Below, in pieces: positions 17,074-24,827 of a stretch of DNA of 64,000 bases (within the stretch, counting starts at the first letter, position 1; every line of letters starts with the position of its first letter). Below the pieces are notes generated by a model. It was not told the DNA's origin, ran no database searches, and was given only the letters and a program-made list of their open reading frames with translations. The position numbers and the translations under genes are program-made. Origin of the DNA: Zeimonas sp046347945 (lineage in GTDB: Bacteria; Pseudomonadota; Gammaproteobacteria; Burkholderiales; Burkholderiaceae_E); contig JAXMFB010000014.1 in the NCBI GenBank assembly GCA_046347945.1, positions 62,001 to 126,000 on the forward strand. The letters run 5' to 3'.

Positions 17074-19800
17074 TCAGGTCGAAGTGTCTTCCGTGGCGCT
17101 CGCCAGCGGCAAGGCTACCCTGAAGCAGGCGCCCGGGGTCGATCCGGGAACCAGTGTCAGTGATCCGCCGAGCCTGCGCATGATCTGCCAGCTGATTGCC
17201 AGGCCCAGCCCCGCGCCGGACGCGGACGTCTGCGTGTGCGCCCAGCCGCGCAGGAACTTCGAGAAGATCAGTTCGCGCTCGTCGGGACGGATGCCCGGCC
17301 CGTTGTCCTCGACCAGCACCTCGTATGCCTGGCCGGCGATCCGGCTGCGCACGCGCACCCACGGACCGGCGCTCGTGTTGTACTTGATGGCGTTCGAGAG
17401 CAGGTTGATGAACACCTGGCTCAGGCGGTCGCCGTCGGCCTCGACGATCGCGCCGGCCGCGCGCGCCTCGCTGGCCAGGCGCACGCCGGCCTTGGCCGCC
17501 AGGCCCTGGCAGGTCCGGATCGAGTTCTCCAGCGCGACCTCGGGGTCGATCCGCGAAAGCCGCCACGGCGCCTCGCCGCGCTCGAGCAGGCTCAGGTCGA
17601 GGATGCTGTCCAGCAGCCGCGTCAGGCGGATGCTCTCCTCGTGGATGATGCGCACGAAACGGTCGGCCTGTGCCGCATCGAGGTCCTTCGAGTCGAGAAG
17701 GATCTCCGAGAACGAGCGGATCGAGGTCATCGGCGTGCGCACCTCGTGGCTCACCTGGCTGAGGAAGTCGTCCTTCTCCGCGTCCAGGCGCGTCAGGCGC
17801 TCGTTGGCGTCGCTCAGCTGGCGGGCGGTGGCCTCGAGCTGGCGCGACTTCTCCTCGAGCTGCCGGCTGTACTCGCGCACGCGCTGGGTCTCGTCGGCGA
17901 TCTTCATCAGCGCGTCCAGGCTGATCGTCTCGCCGGTGACCACCTGCGAAATCATCGCGTGCGCCGACGCGGCACCGATGCTGCCCGCGAGCTTTCGCTC
18001 GAGTTGCGTGATGAAGGCGTCGTTGGCGACCGGCGCCTCGCTGCCCCGCCCCTGCGCGCGGCTGGCTGCGCGGAACAGCCGCGTGGCCCCCTCGGCGCCG
18101 AGGATCCGCTGCGCGAGGACGCTCAGATCGTCGGTCGTCGCCGAGCGTCGGACCAGCCCGCTGGCCGCCTCGGCCGGCGTGCGGAACACGTCGACGAACA
18201 GCGTGCTCTGCAGCCGTTCCAGCGGCTGGGGTTCGCGCCACAGCGACAGCAGCACGAACAGCAGCGTATTCAGCGACAGGCTCCAGAACAGCGAGTGCAT
18301 CAGCGGATCGAGCCTGTCGAGCCCGAACAGCGCGTGCGGCCGCAGCAGCGGCAGTCCGAACAGGCCATCGGTGATCACCCGCGACGAGACGATGAAGTCG
18401 CCACCGAAGCTGGGCAGGAACAGCGTGTAGGCCCACAACAGCGCGCCGGCGGCCAGTCCCGCGAGCGCGCCGTCGGCGTTCGCGCGCCGCCAGAACAGGC
18501 CGCCCACCAGGCTCGGCATCACCTGCGCGACGCCGGCGAACGAGATCAGGCCGATCGACGCCAGCGCGTCGGAATTGCCCTTGACGCGGAAGTACAGGTA
18601 CCCGAGCAGCAGCATCAGGCAGATGCTGGCGCGGCGGCTGGCGAGCAGGAATCGCCGGATTTCGCCGCTGGCGTTCAGCGACACCCAACCGAAGCGCAGC
18701 GCCACCGGCATGATCAGGTGATTCGACACCATCGTCGACAGCGCGATGCACGCGACGATCACCATCGAGGTCGCCGACGAGAAGCCGCCGAGGAAGGCGA
18801 GCAGCGCCACCTCCTCCTGCCGTGCCCACATCGGCAGCGTCAGCACGAACATGTCGGGGTTGGACCCCTCGGGCAGGAAGTTCAGTCCGGCGATCGCGAT
18901 CGGCAGCACGAACAGCGAGATCAGGAACAGGTACAGCGGAAACAGCCACGAAGCGGTGCGCAGGTGGCGCTCGTCGGTGTTCTCGACCACCGCGACCTGG
19001 AACTCGCGGGGCAGGCAGACGATCGCCGCGGCCGAGAGCAGGGTCACCGCGACCCAGCGCGGGCCGAACACCTCGTGCGAGTGAAGGATCTCCGGCGAGG
19101 CGCGGGCGAAGATCTCGGCGGGACCCTCCGAGACGCCGTAGACGACCATCAGCCCGACGGCGACCAGCGCCACCAGCTTGACGACCGCCTCGAGCGCGAT
19201 CGCGGCGACGACGCCGTGGTGGCGCTCCTTCGCGTCGATGTTTCGCGTGCCGAACAGGATCGTGAACACCGCCATGCCGACCGCGATCCAGAACCCGAGC
19301 CGGAAGTCGGGTGTCGCGGCCGGATGCCCCGACAGCGGGTCGGGTCCGGCGTTTCCGATCACCTGGAAACTGATCGTCACCGCGCGCAGCTGCAGCGCGA
19401 TGTACGGCGTCGTGCCGACGACCGCGATCAGCGTGACCAGCGCCGCGAGGCCGGGGCTCTTGCCGTAGCGCGACGAGATCATGTCGGCGATCGACGTGAT
19501 GCCATGGACGTGGCCGATGCGCACGATCTTGCGCAGGAACACCCACCAGCCGACGAAGACCAGCGTCGGACCGAGGTAGATCGTCGCGAACTCCAGCCCG
19601 TTGCGCGCGGCCGAGCCCACCGCGCCGTAGAAGGTCCACGAGGTGCAATAGACCGAGATCGACAGCGTGTAGACGAGCGGAGACTGCAGCCAGCCGAGCC
19701 GGCCCATGCGGGCGCGCCGGTCGCCGACGAACGCGACGGTGAACAGCAGAGCCACGTAGAGCAGCGCGATCGCCAGGACCAGGTTGGCCGACAGCATCAT
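17074..19800 (-). CDS. sodium:solute-symporter-fused histidine kinase (CbrA-like)
   Basis: 908 residues. Residues 1 to about 500 form a 13-helix SLC5/PutP-type transporter (SVYCTSWTFYGAVGSAARNG and GHVHGITSIADMISSRYGKS are family signatures). A linker and coiled coil (YSRQLEEKSRQLEATARQL) lead into the kinase: H-box LSQVSHEVRTPMTSIRSFSE with the phospho-His near 685, N-box QVFINLLSNAIKYN, G boxes DNGPGIRPDE and GAGLGLAISW. It probably senses, and perhaps transports, a nutrient. Its ATG overlaps the stop of the small membrane-protein gene. The CheY-like gene at 20140-20508 is the obvious phosphoacceptor. Confidence 0.93.
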   Translation of the reverse strand: MMLSANLVLAIALLYVALLFTVAFVGDRRARMGRLGWLQSPLVYTLSISVYCTSWTFYGAVGSAARNGLEFATIYLGPTLVFVGWWVFLRKIVRIGHVHGITSIADMISSRYGKSPGLAALVTLIAVVGTTPYIALQLRAVTISFQVIGNAGPDPLSGHPAATPDFRLGFWIAVGMAVFTILFGTRNIDAKERHHGVVAAIALEAVVKLVALVAVGLMVVYGVSEGPAEIFARASPEILHSHEVFGPRWVAVTLLSAAAIVCLPREFQVAVVENTDERHLRTASWLFPLYLFLISLFVLPIAIAGLNFLPEGSNPDMFVLTLPMWARQEEVALLAFLGGFSSATSMVIVACIALSTMVSNHLIMPVALRFGWVSLNASGEIRRFLLASRRASICLMLLLGYLYFRVKGNSDALASIGLISFAGVAQVMPSLVGGLFWRRANADGALAGLAAGALLWAYTLFLPSFGGDFIVSSRVITDGLFGLPLLRPHALFGLDRLDPLMHSLFWSLSLNTLLFVLLSLWREPQPLERLQSTLFVDVFRTPAEAASGLVRRSATTDDLSVLAQRILGAEGATRLFRAASRAQGRGSEAPVANDAFITQLERKLAGSIGAASAHAMISQVVTGETISLDALMKIADETQRVREYSRQLEEKSRQLEATARQLSDANERLTRLDAEKDDFLSQVSHEVRTPMTSIRSFSEILLDSKDLDAAQADRFVRIIHEESIRLTRLLDSILDLSLLERGEAPWRLSRIDPEVALENSIRTCQGLAAKAGVRLASEARAAGAIVEADGDRLSQVFINLLSNAIKYNTSAGPWVRVRSRIAGQAYEVLVEDNGPGIRPDERELIFSKFLRGWAHTQTSASGAGLGLAISWQIMRRLGGSLTLVPGSTPGACFRVALPLASATEDTST

Positions 19801-20111
19801 GGCGTCGGGCCGCGGTCAGGGCCGCGGGGCGGTCCGGCGCCCTCGGGCCCGGGATCGGCCCCGGGGTTGGGCGCGGCGCTGCGCCCCGAATCGGGCGCGG
19901 CGTCGGGTGCGATGCGGCGTCCCAGCAGCGCGGCGCAGCCGATCAGCGCGAGCCAGACGCCGAACAGGTACGCGACGATCAGCGGCACGCCGACGACGTC
20001 GGCGGGCCTGACGAACAGCGTGATCACCGGCGGCATCAGCAGGAACAGGCCGACCAGCGGCAGCACCACTGCCGCGTCGCGCAGCCGGGGCGAGGAGGGC
20101 GGCGTGTTCAC
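19797..20111 (-). CDS. small two-helix membrane protein beside the transporter-kinase
   Basis: 104 residues. Two hydrophobic helices (VVLPLVGLFLLMPPVITLF and VPLIVAYLFGVWLALIGCAA) are followed by a Pro/Gly/Asp-rich disordered tail. Its layout resembles the small DUF3311/DUF485-type partners that sit before SLC5-type permeases. The stop overlaps the kinase start by ATGA, so translational coupling is expected and the protein may be an accessory subunit of the transporter domain. Confidence 0.7.
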   Translation of the reverse strand: MNTPPSSPRLRDAAVVLPLVGLFLLMPPVITLFVRPADVVGVPLIVAYLFGVWLALIGCAALLGRRIAPDAAPDSGRSAAPNPGADPGPEGAGPPRGPDRGPTP

Positions 20112-20139
20112 GGCTCGGGCAGATCGGCAGGCGCGTGCC

Positions 20140-20508
20140 TCAGCCGCGCGCCAGCCGCCGCACCTGCTCGACGATCTCGCGGTTGGAGAACGGCTTGGTC
20201 ATGAAGCCGTCGACCCCGAGTTCCTCGGCCATGCGGCGGTCGTGCGCCTGTCCCTTCGCGGTGAGGACGATGACGGGGATCGACCTGAGCGACGGGTCGG
20301 ACTTCACCTGCTTGAGCACCTCGAAGCCGTTCACCCGTGGCAGCATCACGTCGAGGATCATCATGTCGGGAGGGTCGGCGCGCAGCCGCTCGAGCGCCGC
20401 CTGGCCGTCGAGCACCGCCGATACCTCGAAGCCCTCGCGGCCGAGCACGAAGCTCAGCGATTCGACGATGTTCGGCTCGTCCTCGGCGATCAGTACCCGC
20501 GTCGCCAT
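20140..20508 (-). CDS. single-domain CheY-like response regulator
   Basis: 122 residues from ATG 20508, preceded by GGGAGAGG; a longer in-frame extension is rejected. The acidic pocket is AEDEPN, the phospho-Asp is in MILDVMLP, the switch Thr in IVLTAKG and the Lys in FMTKPFS. There is no output domain, so it must act by protein contact, perhaps as a phosphorelay intermediate. It lies 28 bases upstream of the kinase's small partner gene in the same direction. Confidence 0.92.
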   Translation of the reverse strand: MATRVLIAEDEPNIVESLSFVLGREGFEVSAVLDGQAALERLRADPPDMMILDVMLPRVNGFEVLKQVKSDPSLRSIPVIVLTAKGQAHDRRMAEELGVDGFMTKPFSNREIVEQVRRLARG

Positions 20509-20616
20509 GCCTTGCCTCTCCCTTGCATTGCCGGCTCCTTGCCCCGGGGCGAGTGTAGCGCCTGGCAGGGTGCGCACGCGAGCAGGCCCCGGGCGCGCAG
20601 CCATCGTGTTGCCGGC

Positions 20617-22191
20617 TCACGCATCGATGATCGGATCTTCCTCGCGATAGACGCAGTCGCGCCGCACGCACAGCCGGCAGTTCGGACCGACCGGCACCAC
20701 CGGGGCCGACGAGGACAGGTCGAGCCCGTCGCCGTACACGGTGCGGTCGGCGTGCAGCGCGTGGCACGCGAGCATCACCGACACCATCCGGCGCGGCATC
20801 GTGAACGCGGGGCGCGGCTTCTCGATCGCCCGGGCGAGGAACAGGTAGCGATCGCCGGTGGGGAAGGCCGCGAGCTGGCGAACGATCGCGCCGGGGTTCT
20901 GGAACGCCTCGTAGACTGCCCACATCGGGCAGGCGTTGCCGTGGCGCGGCAGCAGCAGGTGCGGCAACGGGAAGCGCTTGGTCACGAAGCCGGCCGGATC
21001 GGCGCGCATGAGCCCGAACGGGATGCCCTCGGCGCCGGGCCGGCGCAAGGTCACGAGGCGATGGCAGACCTGCTCGTAGCTCGCACCGAAGCGCCGCCCG
21101 AGGCTCTCCAGGTCGTAGCGCGAGCGCTCCGCCGCGTCGAGGAACGTCTCGTAGGGCATCAGCACCGCGGCGGCCAGGTACGACGAGAGCGCGCGCTGCG
21201 CGCGGCGGCGCGCGGCCTCGCTGGTCAGGCGCGTGGCCGGGTCGACCTCCGCCGCCACCGCCCGGCCCTGGCGGAACCGTTCGACGGCGGCGCGCGCGAG
21301 CCAGAAGCGCCGCGTCGGGTGCGGTGCGGTGTCGGCGACGAGCAGGGTGCGGCCGTCGGCAGTGAAGGCGGCCGCGCGCCCCGGCGCGATCGCTTCGACC
21401 TCGACCGCGGGGCGAATGTCGGTGCGCACCGAGTGGGTGCGCAGCAGGTAGTCGGCCAGCGCGCTCTCGCGACATTCGCCCTCGATTGCCGCGGCCGCGC
21501 GGAAGTCGGTCGCGGCCTGCTCCAGTGCGGCGAAGTGGTTGTCGTGGTCGAACAGGAAGTCGTCGACCTCGTCGGCCGGGGTGATCGAGCGCGTCGCAGT
21601 ATGTGCCTGGTCGAAGAACGCGGCGAGCGCCTGCGCGAGGTCGGACAGGCGCGCACTCTCGGCGCCGATGATCGAGACGAAGCGCTGGCGCTGCGCCGGC
21701 CCGAGGTCCTCGACGGTCTCCAGGATTTCCGACGACGAGCGGATCGCGGAGACGCGGCTCAGCACGCTGTGCACCGCGTCGCCCAGGAACGGGTCGTGGC
21801 TGAGCCGGTCCGACAGCGCGGCGACTGCCCGGTCGCGATCGAGCAGCGCGCGCTGCAGGACGACGAGCGCGCGCGCCCAGCCGGGATGGCGGCCCGCGAG
21901 GTCGTCGATGCCCGACGGATCGAGCCGCAGCGCCGCCAGCCGCGAATCGCCGGCGAGTTCGCCCAGGTCGTCGAGAAGGCGCCGCCCGGCGGCGCCGTCG
22001 AGTTCGTCGAGCGCCAGCCCGAGCGCGCCGGCGATGCGCTTGAGCAGCGCGCCGCCGATGTTGCGCTTGTTGCGCTCGATCAGGTTCAGGTACGAGGCCG
22101 AGATGCCGATCGTCGCCGCCAGGCCCGCCTGCGTCATGCCCAGCGAGCGGCGCCGCTCGCGGATGCGCGCGCCGATCAGCGAGCGCGGCAT
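20617..22191 (-). CDS. XRE regulator with IrrE-like and DUF2083 domains (short-chain acyl-CoA regulator type)
   Basis: 524 residues. The N-terminal helix-turn-helix (RERRRSLGMTQAGLAATIGI, then SYLNLIERNKRN) lies at about 9-47. The middle has an IrrE-like fold without an HExxH. The DUF2083 C-terminal region includes MRADPAGFVTKRFPLP and ends with a cysteine cluster, NCRLCVRRDCVYRE. Relatives such as ScfR/RamB control acetate and propionate metabolism in response to acyl-CoA. It is divergent from the second LIV operon and likely regulates it across the shared 221-base gap. Confidence 0.88.
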   Translation of the reverse strand: MPRSLIGARIRERRRSLGMTQAGLAATIGISASYLNLIERNKRNIGGALLKRIAGALGLALDELDGAAGRRLLDDLGELAGDSRLAALRLDPSGIDDLAGRHPGWARALVVLQRALLDRDRAVAALSDRLSHDPFLGDAVHSVLSRVSAIRSSSEILETVEDLGPAQRQRFVSIIGAESARLSDLAQALAAFFDQAHTATRSITPADEVDDFLFDHDNHFAALEQAATDFRAAAAIEGECRESALADYLLRTHSVRTDIRPAVEVEAIAPGRAAAFTADGRTLLVADTAPHPTRRFWLARAAVERFRQGRAVAAEVDPATRLTSEAARRRAQRALSSYLAAAVLMPYETFLDAAERSRYDLESLGRRFGASYEQVCHRLVTLRRPGAEGIPFGLMRADPAGFVTKRFPLPHLLLPRHGNACPMWAVYEAFQNPGAIVRQLAAFPTGDRYLFLARAIEKPRPAFTMPRRMVSVMLACHALHADRTVYGDGLDLSSSAPVVPVGPNCRLCVRRDCVYREEDPIIDA

Positions 22192-22412
22192 GTCCGTGGC
22201 GGCGGTGCCCGATGCTGCGCCGCAAGGTCAATTATCGACAGATTTCCATTTTTCACGATTCATTGTTGACAAGATTATCCAATCAAGTCAATCGGATATT
22301 GCTGTCTTGACTACTCCGGAACATTCTTGCCGCGAGGTTCGGCGCCAGGACAGGGCGCCAGGAGTCCGCCCGGGGCCGGGCGAACGAACGACTCATCCAC
22401 GAAGGAGAAGAC
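22192..22412. promoter_or_regulatory. divergent regulatory region between XRE gene and LIV operon 2
   Basis: This gap is markedly AT-rich compared with everything around it (about 22225-22320). It holds four copies of the pentamer TTGAC in alternating orientation: GTCAA 22227-22231, TTGAC 22266-22270, GTCAA 22287-22291, TTGAC 22307-22311. The middle pair forms an inverted repeat. Such spacing near two helical turns suits an array of regulator sites. TTGACA at 22266 could also be a -35, but no good -10 lies 16-18 bases after it. A clear GAAGGAG ribosome site precedes the plus-strand gene. Confidence 0.5.
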
Positions 22413-23837
22413 ATGAGCGGATTCGACGGCGGCAGTCGCCGCAAGGTGCTCGAGGCGATCGCCGCCGCGAGGAAGAACGGGCTCGGGTTCGCAGAGACGG
22501 CGGCACCGGTCTCGTCGCGTCGGCGCGTGCTGCGCGCGGGGGCGGGCGCGGCCACCGTGACGCTGATCCCCGGCCTGGGCCACGTCGGCTGGGCGTACGC
22601 CGCCGACAAGCCGCCGCTGGGAACCTGGCCGGCCGGATCCGCAGGCAGCACGGTCTACATCGGCGCCGCGGTGCCTCTGACGGGTACCTACGCGGCACAG
22701 GGCGAGGACGAACTGAAGGGCTGGCAGCTCGCGGTCGAGCACATCAACACCAGCCATCCCTTGATGAAGGCGCTCGCGCCGAAGGTCGACAAGGGTGTGC
22801 TCGGCAAGAAGGTCGAACTGGTGTCGGCCGACTCGGCTGCCAAGCCGAACCAGGGGGTGCAGGCTCAACAGACCTTCATCAATCAGAAGAAAGTGATCCT
22901 GATGACCGGGTCGACCTCGTCGGCCGTGGCGGTCGCGCTGAACAAGTTCGCGCAGCGCGAGAAGATCCTCTACATGCCGGGCATCTCGGGTTCCAACGAC
23001 ACCACCGGCAAGGACTGCGTTCGCTACGGCTTCCGGCAGTGCTTCTACGGCGAGACGGCGGCCAACGCGATCGGCCCTGTGCTGGTGAAGACCTTCGGCA
23101 AGAACCGCAAGGCGGCGTTCATGACGCCGGACTACACCTACGGCCACACCACGACGAAGTCGGTCAACGACTACCTGACCGAGAAGGCCGGCTGGACGAT
23201 GGTGACCAACCAGGTCTCGCCGCTCGGGACGCAGGATTTCAGCCAGTACCTGACCAACATCGCGAACTCGGGCGCCGAATTCCTGATCAACGTCAACTGG
23301 GGACGCGATGCGGTGCTGTCGACCCAGCAGGCCAAGCAGTTCGGCCTCATTCCGAAGATGAAGCTGGTCATTCCCTACCAGATTCCGTTCCTCGCCAAGG
23401 AGGTGGGGCCGGACCTCACCGCCGGCGTGTTCGCGGCGACCGACTTCTGGTGGACGCTCGAGGACAAGTTCCCGCTTGCCAGGATGTTCGTCGAAACCTT
23501 CCGGAAGAAGTACGGTTACCGGCCCGAATGGGGCGCCGAGAACGCCTACGCCAGCTTCGCCCACTGGGCGCGGATGGTCACCGAGGCGGGCAGTTTCTAT
23601 CCGCCCGACGTCATCAGGCAGTTCGAGAAAGGCGAGACCATCCCGTCGCTCGTCGGTGACGTCCACTACCGGCCGCAGGACCACCAGTGCGTGCGCCCGG
23701 TCGTCATCGTCCGCGGCAAGGCCAAGAAGGACATGAAGAACGACGAGGACTACTGGGAAGTGCTCGAACTCGTGCCCGGCGAAACGGTGATGCAGGCGCC
23801 CGACGCGTTCGGCTGCAAGCTCGGCGACGACGTCTGA
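22413..23837 (+). CDS. LIV/urea-type ABC substrate-binding protein
   Basis: 474 residues. It starts with about 50 residues of cytoplasmic-looking sequence and then a twin-arginine signal (SRRRVLRAGAGAATVTLIPG). The binding domain begins VYIGAAVPLTGTYAAQGEDE and ends with KLGDDV. It is longer than the usual 380-400 residues because of the signal extension and a C-terminal segment (RPQDHQCVRPVVIVRG) seen in amide/urea-type binding proteins. The ligand is not predictable. GAAGGAG lies 6 bases before the ATG. Confidence 0.88.
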   Translation: MSGFDGGSRRKVLEAIAAARKNGLGFAETAAPVSSRRRVLRAGAGAATVTLIPGLGHVGWAYAADKPPLGTWPAGSAGSTVYIGAAVPLTGTYAAQGEDELKGWQLAVEHINTSHPLMKALAPKVDKGVLGKKVELVSADSAAKPNQGVQAQQTFINQKKVILMTGSTSSAVAVALNKFAQREKILYMPGISGSNDTTGKDCVRYGFRQCFYGETAANAIGPVLVKTFGKNRKAAFMTPDYTYGHTTTKSVNDYLTEKAGWTMVTNQVSPLGTQDFSQYLTNIANSGAEFLINVNWGRDAVLSTQQAKQFGLIPKMKLVIPYQIPFLAKEVGPDLTAGVFAATDFWWTLEDKFPLARMFVETFRKKYGYRPEWGAENAYASFAHWARMVTEAGSFYPPDVIRQFEKGETIPSLVGDVHYRPQDHQCVRPVVIVRGKAKKDMKNDEDYWEVLELVPGETVMQAPDAFGCKLGDDV

Positions 23838-23847
23838 CAGGGGCCCG

Positions 23848-23881
23848 GGCGCCCTCCGGCCGATCGGGGCCGGAGGGCGCC
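23848..23881 (+). terminator. long perfect hairpin between binding-protein and permease genes
   Basis: A 14-bp perfect stem, GGCGCCCTCCGGCC with GGCCGGAGGGCGCC, and a 6-base loop (GATCGG) starts 10 bases after the stop of the binding-protein gene. It is not followed by a T run. Such structures commonly cause partial termination or protect the upstream message, so that the binding protein is made in excess of the membrane components. Confidence 0.7.
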
Positions 23882-23938
23882 TGCCGCGCGCTTGCCGTCG
23901 CACCCGACGGCCGGCATTCACGATCCGGGCAGAACAGC

Positions 23939-24814
23939 GTGATCAACTGGGCCAACTTCATTTCGCAATGCTTCAACGGGCTGGTGCTCGGCGCGCTGCT
24001 GGCGCTGATTTCCTCCGGCCTGACGATCATCTACGGCACGCTCGGCGTGCTCAACCTCGCGCACGGCGCGATGTTCATGCTGGGCGGCTATGCCGGCTGG
24101 GTGGCCTGGAGCCATACCGGTTCCTTCGTCGCCGCGGTCGTTGCCGGCTCGCTGTTCGTCATGCTGGTGGGCGTGGTGACCGAGCGGCTGATCATCCGCT
24201 ATTTCTATTCGCGGCCGCCCGAGGACCAGCTCCTCGTCACGTTCGGCCTGGGCATCGTCTTCGTCGAGGCGGTGCGCTTCTTCTTCGGCAGCCTGTCGCA
24301 AAGAATACCGCCGCCGGACGCACTCGTCGGCATCACGCCGCTCGGCTTCATGGTCTACCCGACCTATCGCCTGGCCCTGCTCGGCATCGTCACGGTGGCA
24401 CTGCTCGTGCTGTATTTCGTGCTCTACCGCACGCGCATCGGCATGATCGTGCGCGCCGGCATCGAGGATGCGGTGATGGTCGATTCGCTCGGCATCAACG
24501 TCTACAAGGTCTTCATGCTGGTGTTCGGCATCGGCGCCATGGCGGCCGGCTTCGCCGGCATCGTCAACGCGCCGGTGGTCTCCATCGCGCCCGACGTGGG
24601 CGACGCGATCCTGGTGCAGACCTTCGTCGTGGTCGTGATCGGCGGTGTCGGCTCGTTCACGGGCGCGGTGCTCGGCGGCCTCATCGCCGGCGAGATCATC
24701 AGCATCACCTCGATGTTCGATCCCGCCTATTCCTACGTCATGCTTTTCGTGGCGATGACGCTCGTGCTCGTGCTTCGTCCTCACGGACTGCTCGGCACGG
24801 CGGGTCGCGAGTGA
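23939..24814 (+). CDS. livH: LivH-type ABC transporter permease (operon 2)
   Basis: 291 residues from a GTG at 23939; upstream in-frame sequence overlaps the hairpin and has no signal or membrane character. Typical LivH blocks are present: ALISSGLTIIYGTLGVLNLA, HGAMFMLGGY, and the cytoplasmic loop RAGIEDAVMVDSLGINVYKV. It forms the pore with the permease half of the following fusion protein. Confidence 0.88.
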   Translation: MINWANFISQCFNGLVLGALLALISSGLTIIYGTLGVLNLAHGAMFMLGGYAGWVAWSHTGSFVAAVVAGSLFVMLVGVVTERLIIRYFYSRPPEDQLLVTFGLGIVFVEAVRFFFGSLSQRIPPPDALVGITPLGFMVYPTYRLALLGIVTVALLVLYFVLYRTRIGMIVRAGIEDAVMVDSLGINVYKVFMLVFGIGAMAAGFAGIVNAPVVSIAPDVGDAILVQTFVVVVIGGVGSFTGAVLGGLIAGEIISITSMFDPAYSYVMLFVAMTLVLVLRPHGLLGTAGRE

Positions 24815-24827
24815 GCGCGGGCCTGCC

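Noticed and set aside
17236..22269. A plus-strand open frame of 1677 codons
   Set aside because: It is antisense to the kinase, receiver and XRE genes, is extremely rich in Arg, Asp, Gln and His, has no domain pattern, and reflects the codon bias of GC-rich genes on the other strand.
22266..22300. TTGACA as a classical -35 box for the second LIV operon
   Set aside because: The nearest TATAAT-like hexamer (GATATT at 22295) is 23 bases away, so it is kept only as one of the repeated TTGAC motifs.
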